Part shown: piece by piece, positions 1 through 8,057 of the stretch
Position numbering within the stretch: position 1 is the first letter of the stretch
Layout of the letters: each line of letters begins with the position of its first letter
DNA from: Streptomyces odonnellii
Lineage (GTDB): Bacteria; Actinomycetota; Actinomycetes; Streptomycetales; Streptomycetaceae
Reading direction: 5' to 3'
Assembly (NCBI RefSeq): GCF_000981895.1
Contig: NZ_LATD01000030.1
Coordinates: 1-64,000, forward strand
Length of the DNA stretch: 64,000 nucleotides
Notes under the pieces: model-generated
Told to the model about the DNA's origin: nothing
Seen by the model: the letters and a program-made list of their open reading frames with translations, nothing else
Database searches by the model: none
Program-made: the position numbers and the translations under genes

Positions 1-1
1 T

Positions 2-1141
2 CCATGGCCCCGCCCCGTCGCGGGCGACGCCACGGGCTGGTCCATGGACGAGCGGCTCTACAACCAGGTCTGGGGCATGTTCGAGGACCTGGCCCGCGCC
101 GTCGCCTCGTACCGCAGCGCCATGGACTTCGCCGAGTCCCGGATGGACCAGGAGCTGGACCGCGTCCTGTCCGACCCCCGCAGCCGGATCGGCGGCGCGG
201 GCGACGCGGCGCGGGAAGCTGCCCGCGCCAAGCACGACCAGCTCGCCGCCCAGGCCCGCGAGGTCCTCGACCGCGATCTCGCCCAGCTCGTCGCCGAGTC
301 CGAGGTCGTCGAGCCCGCCCTGCCCGCCGCGTACGCCCGCTGGGACAACCCCGTCTGGCACGCCTACCGGGTCCCCATGGAGATCCCGATGGCGCTGCGC
401 CTCGGCGACGTCCATCTTCCCGAGCGGCCCGAGCTGCGGATCCCCATGCTGGTGCGGCTGCCGCTGGAGCGCGGGCTCTGGGTGGACAGCGGCCGGTCCG
501 GTTCCGAGGCCGCCCTGATGATGGACGAGGCCCAGCTCCGCGGCCTCGCCATGGACACCGCGGTCGCACACGCCGGGCGGCTCCTCGCCGTGTATCCGCC
601 CGGCGAGTTCACGGTGCATGTCATCGATCCGGCCGGTTCCGCGACGCGTTCGCTGGCCCCGCTGACCGCCTCGGGTGTCCTCGCGTCGCCGCCCGCGGCC
701 GGTGCCGCCGGGGTGGCGGCGGTCCTCGGCAAGCTCACCCAGCGGGTGGACCTGGTGCAGATGGCGGTGCGCGGCGGGGCCGCCGAGTCGCTGCCGCCCG
801 GTCTGGACACCGCCGAGCAGCTCCTGATCGTCAATGACTTCCCGCACGGCTTCGACGACCGGGCGGTGACCCAGCTCCGCTATCTCGCCGACGAGGGCCC
901 GGCGGTCGGTGTGCATCTGCTGATGGTCGCGGACCGCCAGGACGCCAGCGCGTACGGGCCGGTGCTGGACCCGCTCTGGCGGTCCCTGCTCCGGATCACC
1001 CCGGTGCCCGACGACCATCTGGCCGACCCGTGGGTGGGGCACGCCTGGACGTACGAGCCTCCCGCCGTCCCGCCAGGCAGCCGGGTGCTGTTCCAGGTGC
1101 TGGAACAGGTCGCCGCGGCCCGTCGTTCCTGGCGCCGCTGA
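2..1141 (+). CDS. Partial FtsK/SpoIIIE-like protein, C-terminal part (tentative)
   Basis: The frame is open to the left edge, so the true start lies outside the window; the first internal ATG is at 44. What remains has a charged, probably coiled-coil stretch (roughly residues 20-115 after that ATG) and then an alpha/beta domain ending in blocks such as LLIVNDFPHGFDD and GVHLLMVAD. These blocks resemble the last strands of FtsK/SpoIIIE-type ATPase domains. No Walker A loop is visible where one would be expected (the corresponding place reads GLWVDSGRSGSEA), so if the assignment is right this is a degenerate, non-hydrolysing ATPase domain. Large FtsK-like genes are known near TerD/TerC tellurite-type loci, and terC follows here. 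The family call is an inference by eye; the open reading frame itself is solid. Confidence 0.45.
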   Translation, partial: PWPRPVAGDATGWSMDERLYNQVWGMFEDLARAVASYRSAMDFAESRMDQELDRVLSDPRSRIGGAGDAAREAARAKHDQLAAQAREVLDRDLAQLVAESEVVEPALPAAYARWDNPVWHAYRVPMEIPMALRLGDVHLPERPELRIPMLVRLPLERGLWVDSGRSGSEAALMMDEAQLRGLAMDTAVAHAGRLLAVYPPGEFTVHVIDPAGSATRSLAPLTASGVLASPPAAGAAGVAAVLGKLTQRVDLVQMAVRGGAAESLPPGLDTAEQLLIVNDFPHGFDDRAVTQLRYLADEGPAVGVHLLMVADRQDASAYGPVLDPLWRSLLRITPVPDDHLADPWVGHAWTYEPPAVPPGSRVLFQVLEQVAAARRSWRR

Positions 1142-1211
1142 TCAGCACAGTCAACGCCTGTTGACCTTGCTCTTTACCTTTCCTTGGTCTTTCCTGTACT
1201 CTCTTTTGGAA

Positions 1212-1319
1212 CGGAGGGGAGTACTCCCATCTCGCGGCGCACCCGTCAATACGGACCGCAATCGGTCCCGGGGCGCCGGCCCGGCGGCGGCTGCGCCGTG
1301 CGGGTGGAGGAGACCTCCG
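1212..1319 (+). promoter_or_regulatory. yybP-ykoY (Mn2+) riboswitch upstream of terC
   Basis: The 222 nt before terC contain the two conserved loops of the yybP-ykoY class: GGGGAGTA at 1216-1223 and GGAGGAGACC at 1306-1315. They are closed by a perfect P1 stem, CGGAGG (1212-1217) with CCTCCG (1314-1319). GC-rich arms between them can form the long internal helices. The class binds Mn2+ and controls manganese exporters and TerC-type membrane proteins, which matches the next gene. The terC ribosome site lies about 30 nt downstream. A weak promoter candidate, TTTACC (1173-1178) and TGTACT (1195-1200), lies just upstream. I folded this by eye only. Confidence 0.8.
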
Positions 1320-1363
1320 GCAGCGACGACGCTGATCAGTAGCCGTACGAAGCCGGAGGCACA

Positions 1364-2431
1364 GTGGACGTATCCCTGACCCTGTGGGCGCTGACCATCC
1401 TTGGTCTGTCCGCCCTGATCGCGGTCGACTTCTTCATCGGGCGCAAACCCCATGACGTGTCGGTCAAGGAAGCCGGTATCTGGACGGCCGTCTGGATCGC
1501 CCTCGCCGTGCTGTTCGGCCTCGGCCTGATGTTGTTCGGTACGGGGCAGGCGTCCGGCGAGTTCTTCGCGGGCTTCATCACCGAGAAGTCGCTCAGCGTC
1601 GACAACCTCTTCGTCTTCGTCCTGATCATGGCGAAGTTCTCGGTGCCCTCGCATCTCCAGCAGCGGGTGCTGTTGATAGGCGTGCTGATCGCCCTGGTCC
1701 TGCGCGCGGTCTTCATCGCCACGGGCGCCGCGATCATCGCCAGCTTCTCGTGGGTCTTCTTCATCTTCGGCGCGTTCCTGATCTACACCGCCTGGAAGCT
1801 GATCCAGGAGGCGCGCTCCGGTGAGGAGGAAGAGGAGTTCGAGGAGAACCGCCTGCTGAAGTCCATCGAGAAGCGGTTCGGAGTCGCCGACAAGTACCAC
1901 GGCACCAAGCTGTTCATCAGGAACAACGGCAAGCGGGTGCTGACCCCGCTGATGGTGGTCATGCTGGCCATCGGCACCACCGATGTGCTGTTCGCGCTGG
2001 ACTCCATACCCGCGATCTTCGGGCTGACCCAGGACCCGTACATCGTCTTCACCGCCAACGCCTTCGCGCTGATGGGTCTGCGACAGCTCTACTTCCTCAT
2101 CGGCGGCCTGCTGAAGAAGCTGGTGCACCTCAGCTACGGCCTGTCGGTGATCCTGGGCTTCATCGGTGTGAAGCTGGTGCTGCACGCGCTGCACGAGACC
2201 GGGGTGCATGTCCCCGAGATCTCCATACCGGTCTCGCTGGCCGTCATCTGCGGCGTCCTGATCGTCACCACGATCACCAGCCTGATCGCCTCCAGGAAGC
2301 AGGCGGAACGCGAGGCACTGACCGCCACCGATGCCACGGACGCCGGTGCGGGCGCGCAGAGCAGCGACAGCACTGACAGCAGCGCCGACCCCGGCAGCAC
2401 CGACAGCGCGGACAGCACGCTCAGCAGGTGA
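1364..2431 (+). CDS. terC: TerC family integral membrane protein (probable Mn2+ export/homeostasis)
   Basis: A 355-residue polytopic membrane protein of the TerC family. It has hydrophobic segments throughout and the two conserved TerC blocks: TEKSLSVDNLFVF near residue 75, and TTDVLFALDSIPAIFGLT near 210 followed by ALMGLRQLYFLIGG. A charged cytosolic loop rich in Glu lies near residue 150. The C-terminal 35 residues are a Ser/Thr/Asp-rich tail of low complexity with no obvious function. The GTG start has a GGAGG ribosome site 7 nt upstream. The preceding Mn2+ riboswitch supports a role in manganese efflux or in loading Mn into exported proteins, as shown for TerC proteins in Bacillus, rather than tellurite resistance as such. 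The 176 bp after the gene show no further gene that I can support. Confidence 0.9.
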   Translation: MDVSLTLWALTILGLSALIAVDFFIGRKPHDVSVKEAGIWTAVWIALAVLFGLGLMLFGTGQASGEFFAGFITEKSLSVDNLFVFVLIMAKFSVPSHLQQRVLLIGVLIALVLRAVFIATGAAIIASFSWVFFIFGAFLIYTAWKLIQEARSGEEEEEFEENRLLKSIEKRFGVADKYHGTKLFIRNNGKRVLTPLMVVMLAIGTTDVLFALDSIPAIFGLTQDPYIVFTANAFALMGLRQLYFLIGGLLKKLVHLSYGLSVILGFIGVKLVLHALHETGVHVPEISIPVSLAVICGVLIVTTITSLIASRKQAEREALTATDATDAGAGAQSSDSTDSSADPGSTDSADSTLSR

Positions 2432-2607
2432 CGCCGATACGCCGCCCGCGTCCGTCCACCCGTACCTGGCCGCCGTAAGGGATCACCAGTTGCGGATTGG
2501 TGCCCGCCGCCCGGCCGGGTCTCCGGTTCGGCCGCCAGGGCCGCCGAGCCCGCCGGTCTTCCGGGTCGCCGGATACTCGACGGGCACCAGCCCGAAGTGC
2601 CGGCGGG

Positions 2608-3261
2608 TCACCAGCCGCGGGCGCGCCAGGCCGGGAGGTGAGGGCGTTCGGCGCCGAGAGTGGTGTCGTTTCCGTGGCCCGGGTAGATCCAGGTCTCGTC
2701 GGGCAGCGGGCCGAAGATCTTGGCTTCCAGGCCGTCCATCAGGCTGGTGAAGTCCGCCGGCTCCGTGGTCCTGCCGGGGCCGCCGGGGAAGAGGCAGTCG
2801 CCCGTGAACACGTGCGGGTGGCCGTGCGGGTCGTCGTAGACCAGCGCGATGGAGCCCGGGGTGTGGCCCACCAGGTGCAGTGCGGTCAGCCCGATCTCCC
2901 CGACCCGCACGGTGTCCCCGTCCTCGACGAGCACATCGGTCGGTACGGGGATGCCCTCGGCGTCGTACCGGCCCGCGTACGTACGGGCACCGGTGGCCGT
3001 TACGACCTCGGCGAGCGCCTGCCAGTGGTCGCCGTGCCGGTGAGTGGTGACCACGGACGCGATGCCATCGTCGCCGATCAGCGTCAGCAGGGTCGCGGCG
3101 TCATTGGCCGCGTCGATCAGAAGCTGCTCACCGGTCGCCCGGCAGCGCAGCAGATAGGCATTGTTTTCCATCGGCCCGACGGCGACCTTGGAGATCATCA
3201 GGGCGGTCAGCTCGTGCACATCCGCCGGCCCGCCGACCTTCACCGCTCCGCTGTACGTCAT
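2608..3261 (-). CDS. MBL-fold metallohydrolase (glyoxalase II-like)
   Basis: A 217-residue metallo-beta-lactamase-fold hydrolase. The metal site is complete: THRHGDH at residues 73-79 (His74, His76, Asp78, His79), His133 in GHTPGS, Asp155 in FTGDC and His196 in YPGHG. The size and the YPGHG end fit the hydroxyacylglutathione-hydrolase-like branch; in an organism that uses mycothiol the natural substrate is probably a mycothiol or other thioester, which is inference. It lies 10 nt downstream of the mycothiol-dependent isomerase-type gene on the same strand. Its own start may be leaderless: TAGGCT lies 7 nt before the ATG and overlaps the stop of the upstream gene. Confidence 0.88.
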   Translation of the reverse strand: MTYSGAVKVGGPADVHELTALMISKVAVGPMENNAYLLRCRATGEQLLIDAANDAATLLTLIGDDGIASVVTTHRHGDHWQALAEVVTATGARTYAGRYDAEGIPVPTDVLVEDGDTVRVGEIGLTALHLVGHTPGSIALVYDDPHGHPHVFTGDCLFPGGPGRTTEPADFTSLMDGLEAKIFGPLPDETWIYPGHGNDTTLGAERPHLPAWRARGW

Positions 3262-3271
3262 AAGGATCAGC

Positions 3272-3958
3272 CTATAGCGGGGGCAGTACGGGCAGGGGGC
3301 CGCCGGAGAACTCCAGGGAGGCTCCGTCGCGGCGGCCCGCGAGCCAGCCCATCAGGTCCGCGGCGGGACCGGTCACCGGCAGCGGGTCGCCCTCCGCCGC
3401 ACCCGTGTGCCAGGTGCGGCCGTCGGACGCCTTGAGGGTCAGCGGCGGGACCGAGGGCGTCCCGGAGAAGCGCTGCGCCAGGAAGTCGATCTCGCGGACC
3501 ACGAACTCCTCGGACAGATCATCCAGCTCGCGGCCGAGACCGAGATCGACATGGTGCAGCTCCACCTCGACCAGCCGCCGGAACGGAATCCGGGCCGCCG
3601 CATCCGTCACACCGTTGCGCAGCTCGACGGTCCGGGTCCAGTCGGCGGGCACGGAAGCGGAATGCAGGAAGCGCGCGGCGGTGTTACGTACATCGGCGAG
3701 CTGTACACCGAGGGGGCGGGGCGCGTCCCGCTCGATGTCCGCGTCGCGGGTGGCCGCGTCCACGTACATCGGCCGCCCTTCGAGAACATTGACCAAGGCG
3801 TCCGCGTTCCGCGCGAGATGGGCCAGCACATGCCCCCGGCTCCAGCCGGGCAGGCGTGACGGCGCGGCGAGGCCCGCGGGGTCCAGCGCGGCGGCGGCGC
3901 ACAGGAGCCGTTCGGTGGCTTCGGTGACGGATGCCAGGTCCTGCATGTGGTCGATCAT
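3272..3958 (-). CDS. Maleylpyruvate isomerase family mycothiol-dependent enzyme
   Basis: A 228-residue protein of the DinB-like, mycothiol-dependent maleylpyruvate isomerase superfamily. The N-terminal helix carries PGWSRGHVLAHLARNADAL with His43 and His47, and the third ligand motif is EVELHH around residues 131-136. Together these give the His / Glu-x3-His metal site of the family. Proteins of this type isomerise or detoxify electrophiles with mycothiol; the substrate here is not deducible. The start at 3958 is chosen because a promoter-like pair, TTCACC-N17-TATCGT, ends 7 nt before it and no ribosome site is visible; an in-frame ATG at 3946 is the alternative. It is divergent from uvrA. 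Confidence 0.85.
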   Translation of the reverse strand: MIDHMQDLASVTEATERLLCAAAALDPAGLAAPSRLPGWSRGHVLAHLARNADALVNVLEGRPMYVDAATRDADIERDAPRPLGVQLADVRNTAARFLHSASVPADWTRTVELRNGVTDAAARIPFRRLVEVELHHVDLGLGRELDDLSEEFVVREIDFLAQRFSGTPSVPPLTLKASDGRTWHTGAAEGDPLPVTGPAADLMGWLAGRRDGASLEFSGGPLPVLPPL

Positions 3959-3965
3959 GGCGCCG

Positions 3966-3994
3966 ACGATAGCCGTGCCACTCGATCGGGTGAA
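3966..3994 (-). promoter_or_regulatory. Probable vegetative promoter of the mycothiol-enzyme gene, leaderless
   Basis: On the minus strand TTCACC (3994-3989) and TATCGT (3971-3966) are separated by exactly 17 nt, and the ATG at 3958 follows after 7 nt. This is the arrangement of an HrdB-type promoter giving an essentially leaderless mRNA. Not tested by any expression data. Confidence 0.5.
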
Positions 3995-4186
3995 GCGGAT
4001 GCGACCCGTCCAAAAATCGAATGCGCGTGCTATAGGCTCAGGAGAGGCATCCTGGCATGTAGGCAATTCCGAGTCCGGCGCTTCCGCGCCGGGTGATCCA
4101 CCTGTTGGCAACCATCGCTCTGGCGACCCCCATAGTCTGGGAAGGGGGCTCCGCCCCTGCTTCTCATAAGAAAGGTGCGGACCGGC

Positions 4187-7132
4187 GTGGCCGACCGTCT
4201 CATCGTCCGTGGCGCGCGCGAGCACAATCTCAAGAACGTGTCGCTCGACCTCCCCCGTGACTCCCTCATCGTCTTCACCGGGCTCTCCGGGTCGGGCAAG
4301 TCCTCCCTCGCGTTCGACACGATCTTCGCCGAGGGCCAGCGGCGGTACGTGGAGTCGCTCTCCTCGTACGCCCGGCAGTTCCTCGGCCAGATGGACAAGC
4401 CGGATGTCGACTTCATCGAAGGGCTCTCCCCGGCCGTCTCCATCGACCAGAAGTCGACCTCGCGCAACCCGCGCTCGACGGTCGGCACGATCACCGAGGT
4501 CTACGACTACCTCCGGCTGCTCTTCGCCCGGATCGGCAAGCCGCACTGCCCCCAGTGCGGGCGGCCGATCTCCCGCCAGTCGCCGCAGGCCATCGTGGAC
4601 CGGGTGCTCGAACTGCCCGAGGGCAGCCGTTTCCAGGTCCTGTCCCCGCTGGTGCGCGAGCGCAAGGGCGAGTTCGTCGATCTCTTCGCCGACCTCCAGA
4701 CCAAGGGGTACAGCCGGGCCAGGGTCGACGGGCAGACCGTCCAGCTCACCGAGCCGCCCACGCTGAAGAAGCAGGAGAAGCACACCATCGAGGTGGTCGT
4801 CGACCGTCTCACGGTGAAGGACAGCGCCAAGCGCCGGCTGACCGACTCGGTCGAGACCGCGCTCGGTCTCTCCGGCGGCATGGTCGTGCTCGACTTCGTC
4901 GACCTCCCCGAGGACGACCCCGAGCGCGAGCGGATGTACTCGGAGCATCTCTACTGCCCGTACGACGACCTCTCCTTCGAGGAGCTGGAGCCCCGCTCCT
5001 TCTCCTTCAACTCGCCCTTCGGCGCCTGCCCCGACTGCACCGGTATCGGTACGCGCATGGAGGTCGACCCGGAGCTGGTCGTCCCGGACGAGGAGCGGTC
5101 GCTCGACGAGGGCGCGATCCACCCCTGGTCGCACGGCCACACGAAGGAGTACTTCGGCCGGCTGATCGGCGGCCTCGCCCAGGCCCTCGGCTTCCGTACG
5201 GACATCCCCTGGGCCGGACTGCCGCAGCGGGCCAAGAAGGCCCTGCTGTACGGGCACAAGACCCAGGTCGAGGTGCGCTACCGGAACAGGTACGGGCGGG
5301 AGCGCGCCTATACGACCCCCGCCTTCGAAGGCGCCGTCTCGTTTGTGAAGCGGCGGCACACCGAGGCCGAGAGCGACTCCAGCAGGGAGCGCTTCGAGGG
5401 CTATATGCGCGAGGTGCCCTGCCCGACCTGCGAGGGCACACGGCTCAAGCCGATCGTGCTCGCGGTCACGGTCATGGACAAGTCCATCGCGGAGGTCTCG
5501 GCGCTCTCGATCAGCGACTGCGCGGAGTTCCTCGGCCGGCTCACGCTGAACGCCCGCGACAAGAAGATCGCCGAGCGGGTGCTCAAGGAGGTCAACGAAC
5601 GGCTGAGGTTCCTGGTCGACGTCGGCCTGGACTATCTCTCGCTCAACCGCGCGGCAGGCACCCTCTCCGGCGGCGAGGCGCAGCGCATCCGGCTCGCGAC
5701 CCAGATCGGCTCGGGGCTGGTCGGGGTGCTCTATGTGCTGGACGAGCCGTCCATCGGACTGCACCAGCGGGACAACCACCGGCTCATCGAGACCCTGGTC
5801 CGGCTCCGGGACATGGGCAACACCCTGATCGTCGTGGAGCACGACGAGGACACCATCAAGGTGGCCGACTGGGTGGTCGACATCGGCCCCGGCGCGGGCG
5901 AGCACGGCGGCAAGGTGGTGCACTCCGGGCCGCTGAAGGGGCTGCTGGCCAACAAGGAGTCGATGACCGGCCAGTATCTGGCCGGCAAGAGGTCCATCCC
6001 GACCCCGGTCATCCGCAGGCCGGTCGATCCGGAGCGCAGGCTGACCGTGCACGGGGCGCGGGAGAACAATCTGCGGGACATCGACGTGTCGTTCCCGCTG
6101 GGCGTGTTCACGGCGATCACCGGTGTCTCGGGCTCCGGCAAGTCGACTCTGGTCAACGACATCCTCTACACCCATCTCGCGCGCGAGCTGAACGGCGCGA
6201 AGTCGGTGCCGGGCCGGCACACCCGGGTCGCCGGGGACGACCTGGTGGACAAGGTGGTCCATGTCGACCAGTCGCCCATCGGCCGTACGCCCCGGTCCAA
6301 CCCGGCCACGTACACCGGGGTGTTCGACCATGTCCGCAAGCTCTTCGCGGAGACGATGGAGGCCAAGGTCCGCGGTTATCTGCCCGGACGGTTCTCCTTC
6401 AACGTCAAGGGCGGCCGGTGCGAGAACTGCGCGGGTGACGGCACGATCAAGATCGAGATGAACTTCCTGCCGGACGTCTATGTGCCGTGCGAGGTCTGCC
6501 ACGGGGCGCGGTACAACCGGGAGACTCTGGAGGTGCACTACAAGGGCAAGTCCATCGCCGAGGTGCTGGACATGCCGATCGAGGAGGCCCTCGACTTCTT
6601 CGAGGCCGTCCCGACGATCTCGCGTCACCTGCGGACCCTCAACGAGGTCGGCCTCGGTTATGTACGGCTCGGCCAGTCCGCGCCGACGCTCTCGGGCGGC
6701 GAGGCCCAGCGTGTGAAGCTGTCCAGCGAACTCCAGAAGCGCTCCACGGGCCGTACGGTCTATGTCCTGGACGAGCCCACGACCGGTCTGCACTTCGAGG
6801 ACATCAGCAAGCTGATCACCGTTCTGTCGGGTCTGGTCGAGAAGGGCAACACGGTGATCGTCATCGAGCACAACCTCGATGTGATCAAGACCGCGGACTG
6901 GGTGATCGACATGGGACCCGAGGGCGGCAACGGCGGCGGTCTGGTGATCGCGGAAGGCACCCCGGAACAGGTGGCGGGCGTCCCGGCCAGCCACACCGGA
7001 AAGTTCCTGCGGGAGATCCTGGACCCGGACCGGATCAGCGACGCGGCACCGCTGAAGAAGACCACGGCCCGGAAGACGGCGGCGAAGAAGACAACGGCGA
7101 AGAAGACGAGCGCGGCCTCGCGCGGCGCCTGA
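4187..7132 (+). CDS. uvrA: Excinuclease ABC subunit UvrA
   Basis: The damage-recognition ATPase of nucleotide excision repair, full length at 981 residues. Both ABC units are intact: Walker [11 protein letters not shown] near residue 33 and [10 protein letters not shown] near 648, two LSGGEAQR signatures, and Cys-rich zinc modules (CPQC, CPTC, and a C-terminal [10 protein letters not shown]). The C-terminus carries an extra Lys/Ala/Thr-rich tail of about 25 residues resembling a histone H1 tail. GTG at 4187 is preferred because it gives the usual [17 protein letters not shown] start and has AAGAAAGG 11 nt upstream; GTG at 4175 would overlap that site. The leader has small hairpins at 4075-4092 and 4143-4158. 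No GAACNNNNGTTC SOS box was found. Confidence 0.97.
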   Translation: MADRLIVRGAREHNLKNVSLDLPRDSLIVFTGLSGSGKSSLAFDTIFAEGQRRYVESLSSYARQFLGQMDKPDVDFIEGLSPAVSIDQKSTSRNPRSTVGTITEVYDYLRLLFARIGKPHCPQCGRPISRQSPQAIVDRVLELPEGSRFQVLSPLVRERKGEFVDLFADLQTKGYSRARVDGQTVQLTEPPTLKKQEKHTIEVVVDRLTVKDSAKRRLTDSVETALGLSGGMVVLDFVDLPEDDPERERMYSEHLYCPYDDLSFEELEPRSFSFNSPFGACPDCTGIGTRMEVDPELVVPDEERSLDEGAIHPWSHGHTKEYFGRLIGGLAQALGFRTDIPWAGLPQRAKKALLYGHKTQVEVRYRNRYGRERAYTTPAFEGAVSFVKRRHTEAESDSSRERFEGYMREVPCPTCEGTRLKPIVLAVTVMDKSIAEVSALSISDCAEFLGRLTLNARDKKIAERVLKEVNERLRFLVDVGLDYLSLNRAAGTLSGGEAQRIRLATQIGSGLVGVLYVLDEPSIGLHQRDNHRLIETLVRLRDMGNTLIVVEHDEDTIKVADWVVDIGPGAGEHGGKVVHSGPLKGLLANKESMTGQYLAGKRSIPTPVIRRPVDPERRLTVHGARENNLRDIDVSFPLGVFTAITGVSGSGKSTLVNDILYTHLARELNGAKSVPGRHTRVAGDDLVDKVVHVDQSPIGRTPRSNPATYTGVFDHVRKLFAETMEAKVRGYLPGRFSFNVKGGRCENCAGDGTIKIEMNFLPDVYVPCEVCHGARYNRETLEVHYKGKSIAEVLDMPIEEALDFFEAVPTISRHLRTLNEVGLGYVRLGQSAPTLSGGEAQRVKLSSELQKRSTGRTVYVLDEPTTGLHFEDISKLITVLSGLVEKGNTVIVIEHNLDVIKTADWVIDMGPEGGNGGGLVIAEGTPEQVAGVPASHTGKFLREILDPDRISDAAPLKKTTARKTAAKKTTAKKTSAASRGA

Positions 7133-7319
7133 CGCGGCCGTCCCGTCCGGCCCCCACCCGGCTGTGCCGTCCGCGGTCGCGGAATCTCTCCGGGGAACGG
7201 TCGTACGGCCGCCCGCCCGCGAGCGACGGCCACCCGCCCGGGGCCGCCCCCGGGCGGGCGCCGAAAGCGGGCGGGTAGTGTCGGGTATGTCTTTGATCCG
7301 TCTGACCTGGGGAGACACC

Positions 7320-7748
7320 ATGACCGGCCCGTCCGCGCCTCGTCGTACCGTGCTGAAGGGGGTCGCGCTCGCCGGGGCGGCCGGGGCCGGGCTGGCGGCG
7401 TGTTCCACCGAGTCCAAGCTCGGGCATGCCGAGGACCCCACGCCCAGCGAGCCCGTCGGGCTGGGCGCGGCGGACGAGGTGCCGGTCGGCGGGGCCAAGC
7501 TCTACCGGGAGCAGCGGCTGGTGGTGAGCCGCCCGGCGCCGGACGAGTACCGGGCGTTCAGCGCGCAGTGCACCCACGCGGGCTGCCTCCTGGAGAAGCT
7601 GGAGGGCACGGTCGGTGACTGCCCGTGCCACGGCAGCAAATTCGACGTCACCACGGGCGAGGCGGTTCACGGCCCGGCGACCGTACCCCTGCCGAAGGTC
7701 CCGGTCACCATCGAGGGCGGCAAGCTGATCGCCGGCCCCAAGGCCTGA
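7320..7748 (+). CDS. Tat-exported Rieske (2Fe-2S) lipoprotein
   Basis: A 142-residue exported Rieske protein. The N-terminus has twin arginines (residues 8-9), a hydrophobic segment and a lipobox LAAC with Cys28, so it is probably Tat-exported and lipid-anchored. The cluster is complete: Cys84-x-His86 in CTHAGC and Cys101-x2-His104 in CPCHGS. The extra Cys89 and Cys103 form the disulfide seen in high-potential bc1-type Rieske proteins. It stands alone, not next to cytochrome bc genes, so the redox partner is unknown. The ATG at 7320 is chosen because GGGGAG lies 5 nt upstream and the signal sequence begins properly there; an upstream in-frame extension to 7164 overlaps an intergenic stretch and has no signal-like features. 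Confidence 0.93.
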   Translation: MTGPSAPRRTVLKGVALAGAAGAGLAACSTESKLGHAEDPTPSEPVGLGAADEVPVGGAKLYREQRLVVSRPAPDEYRAFSAQCTHAGCLLEKLEGTVGDCPCHGSKFDVTTGEAVHGPATVPLPKVPVTIEGGKLIAGPKA

Positions 7749-7772
7749 GGCCCGGCAGGACCCGGGCCCCGG

Positions 7773-7975
7773 CCGGAAACCCAGAACACACGCTGCCGGA
7801 ACCCCGGACACACACACGACCGGAGCCCCGGGGGCGCGCATGCCTCGAACCCCGGACGCGCACGACTGGAACCCCGAGCACACACGACCGGAACCCTGGC
7901 CGCGCATGTCCCGAGTCCCGGGCACACACGACCGGAACCCCGGACGCACACGTCCCGGATCCTGAGCCACACATG
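7773..7975 (+). repeat. Degenerate 22-bp tandem repeat, nine copies
   Basis: Nine head-to-tail units fill most of the 309-bp gap between the Rieske gene and uvrC. Unit starts are 7773, 7795, 7820, 7844, 7866, 7888, 7910, 7932 and 7954; seven units are exactly 22 bp and two have 2-3 bp insertions. The shared core reads CCGGAACCCCGGACxCACAC, with substitutions. There are no spacers between the copies, so it is not a CRISPR. Period 22 is not a multiple of 3 and the reading frames through it have no coding character. It starts 25 bp after the Rieske stop. Confidence 0.9.
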
Positions 7976-8027
7976 GCCCGAAGCCCCCGGACCCCGAGGG
8001 CCCCCGCCGTACCCCGGCGCGGCCACA

Positions 8028-8050
8028 CTGTCCGTCCCCGACAGTAGGGT
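8028..8050 (+). promoter_or_regulatory. Candidate PafBC-type damage promoter of uvrC
   Basis: TGTCCGTC (8029-8036), 8 nt, then TAGGGT (8045-8050) fits the RecA-independent actinobacterial DNA-damage promoter TGTCRGTG-N8-TAnnnT (6 of 8 in the upstream block). The uvrC ATG follows 7 nt later, giving a leaderless start. Pattern match by eye only. Confidence 0.4.
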
Positions 8051-8057
8051 GGACGGC

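Noticed and set aside
2432..2607. A gene remnant after terC
   Set aside because: Short peptide-like stretches appear on the minus strand but change frame and match nothing I recognise.
4030..4186. SOS box or PafBC promoter at uvrA
   Set aside because: No GAACNNNNGTTC match; TAGTCT near 4135 and TAGGCT near 4032 lack a TGTC-type block at 8 nt.
3272..7498. A 1408-codon minus-strand frame opposite uvrA
   Set aside because: Only its last 228 codons (3958-3272) code for a real protein; the rest is the GC-rich antisense frame of uvrA with the usual Arg/Gly/Asp/Val-biased composition.
7773..7975. CRISPR array
   Set aside because: Units are contiguous without unique spacers, degenerate, and there are no cas genes nearby.
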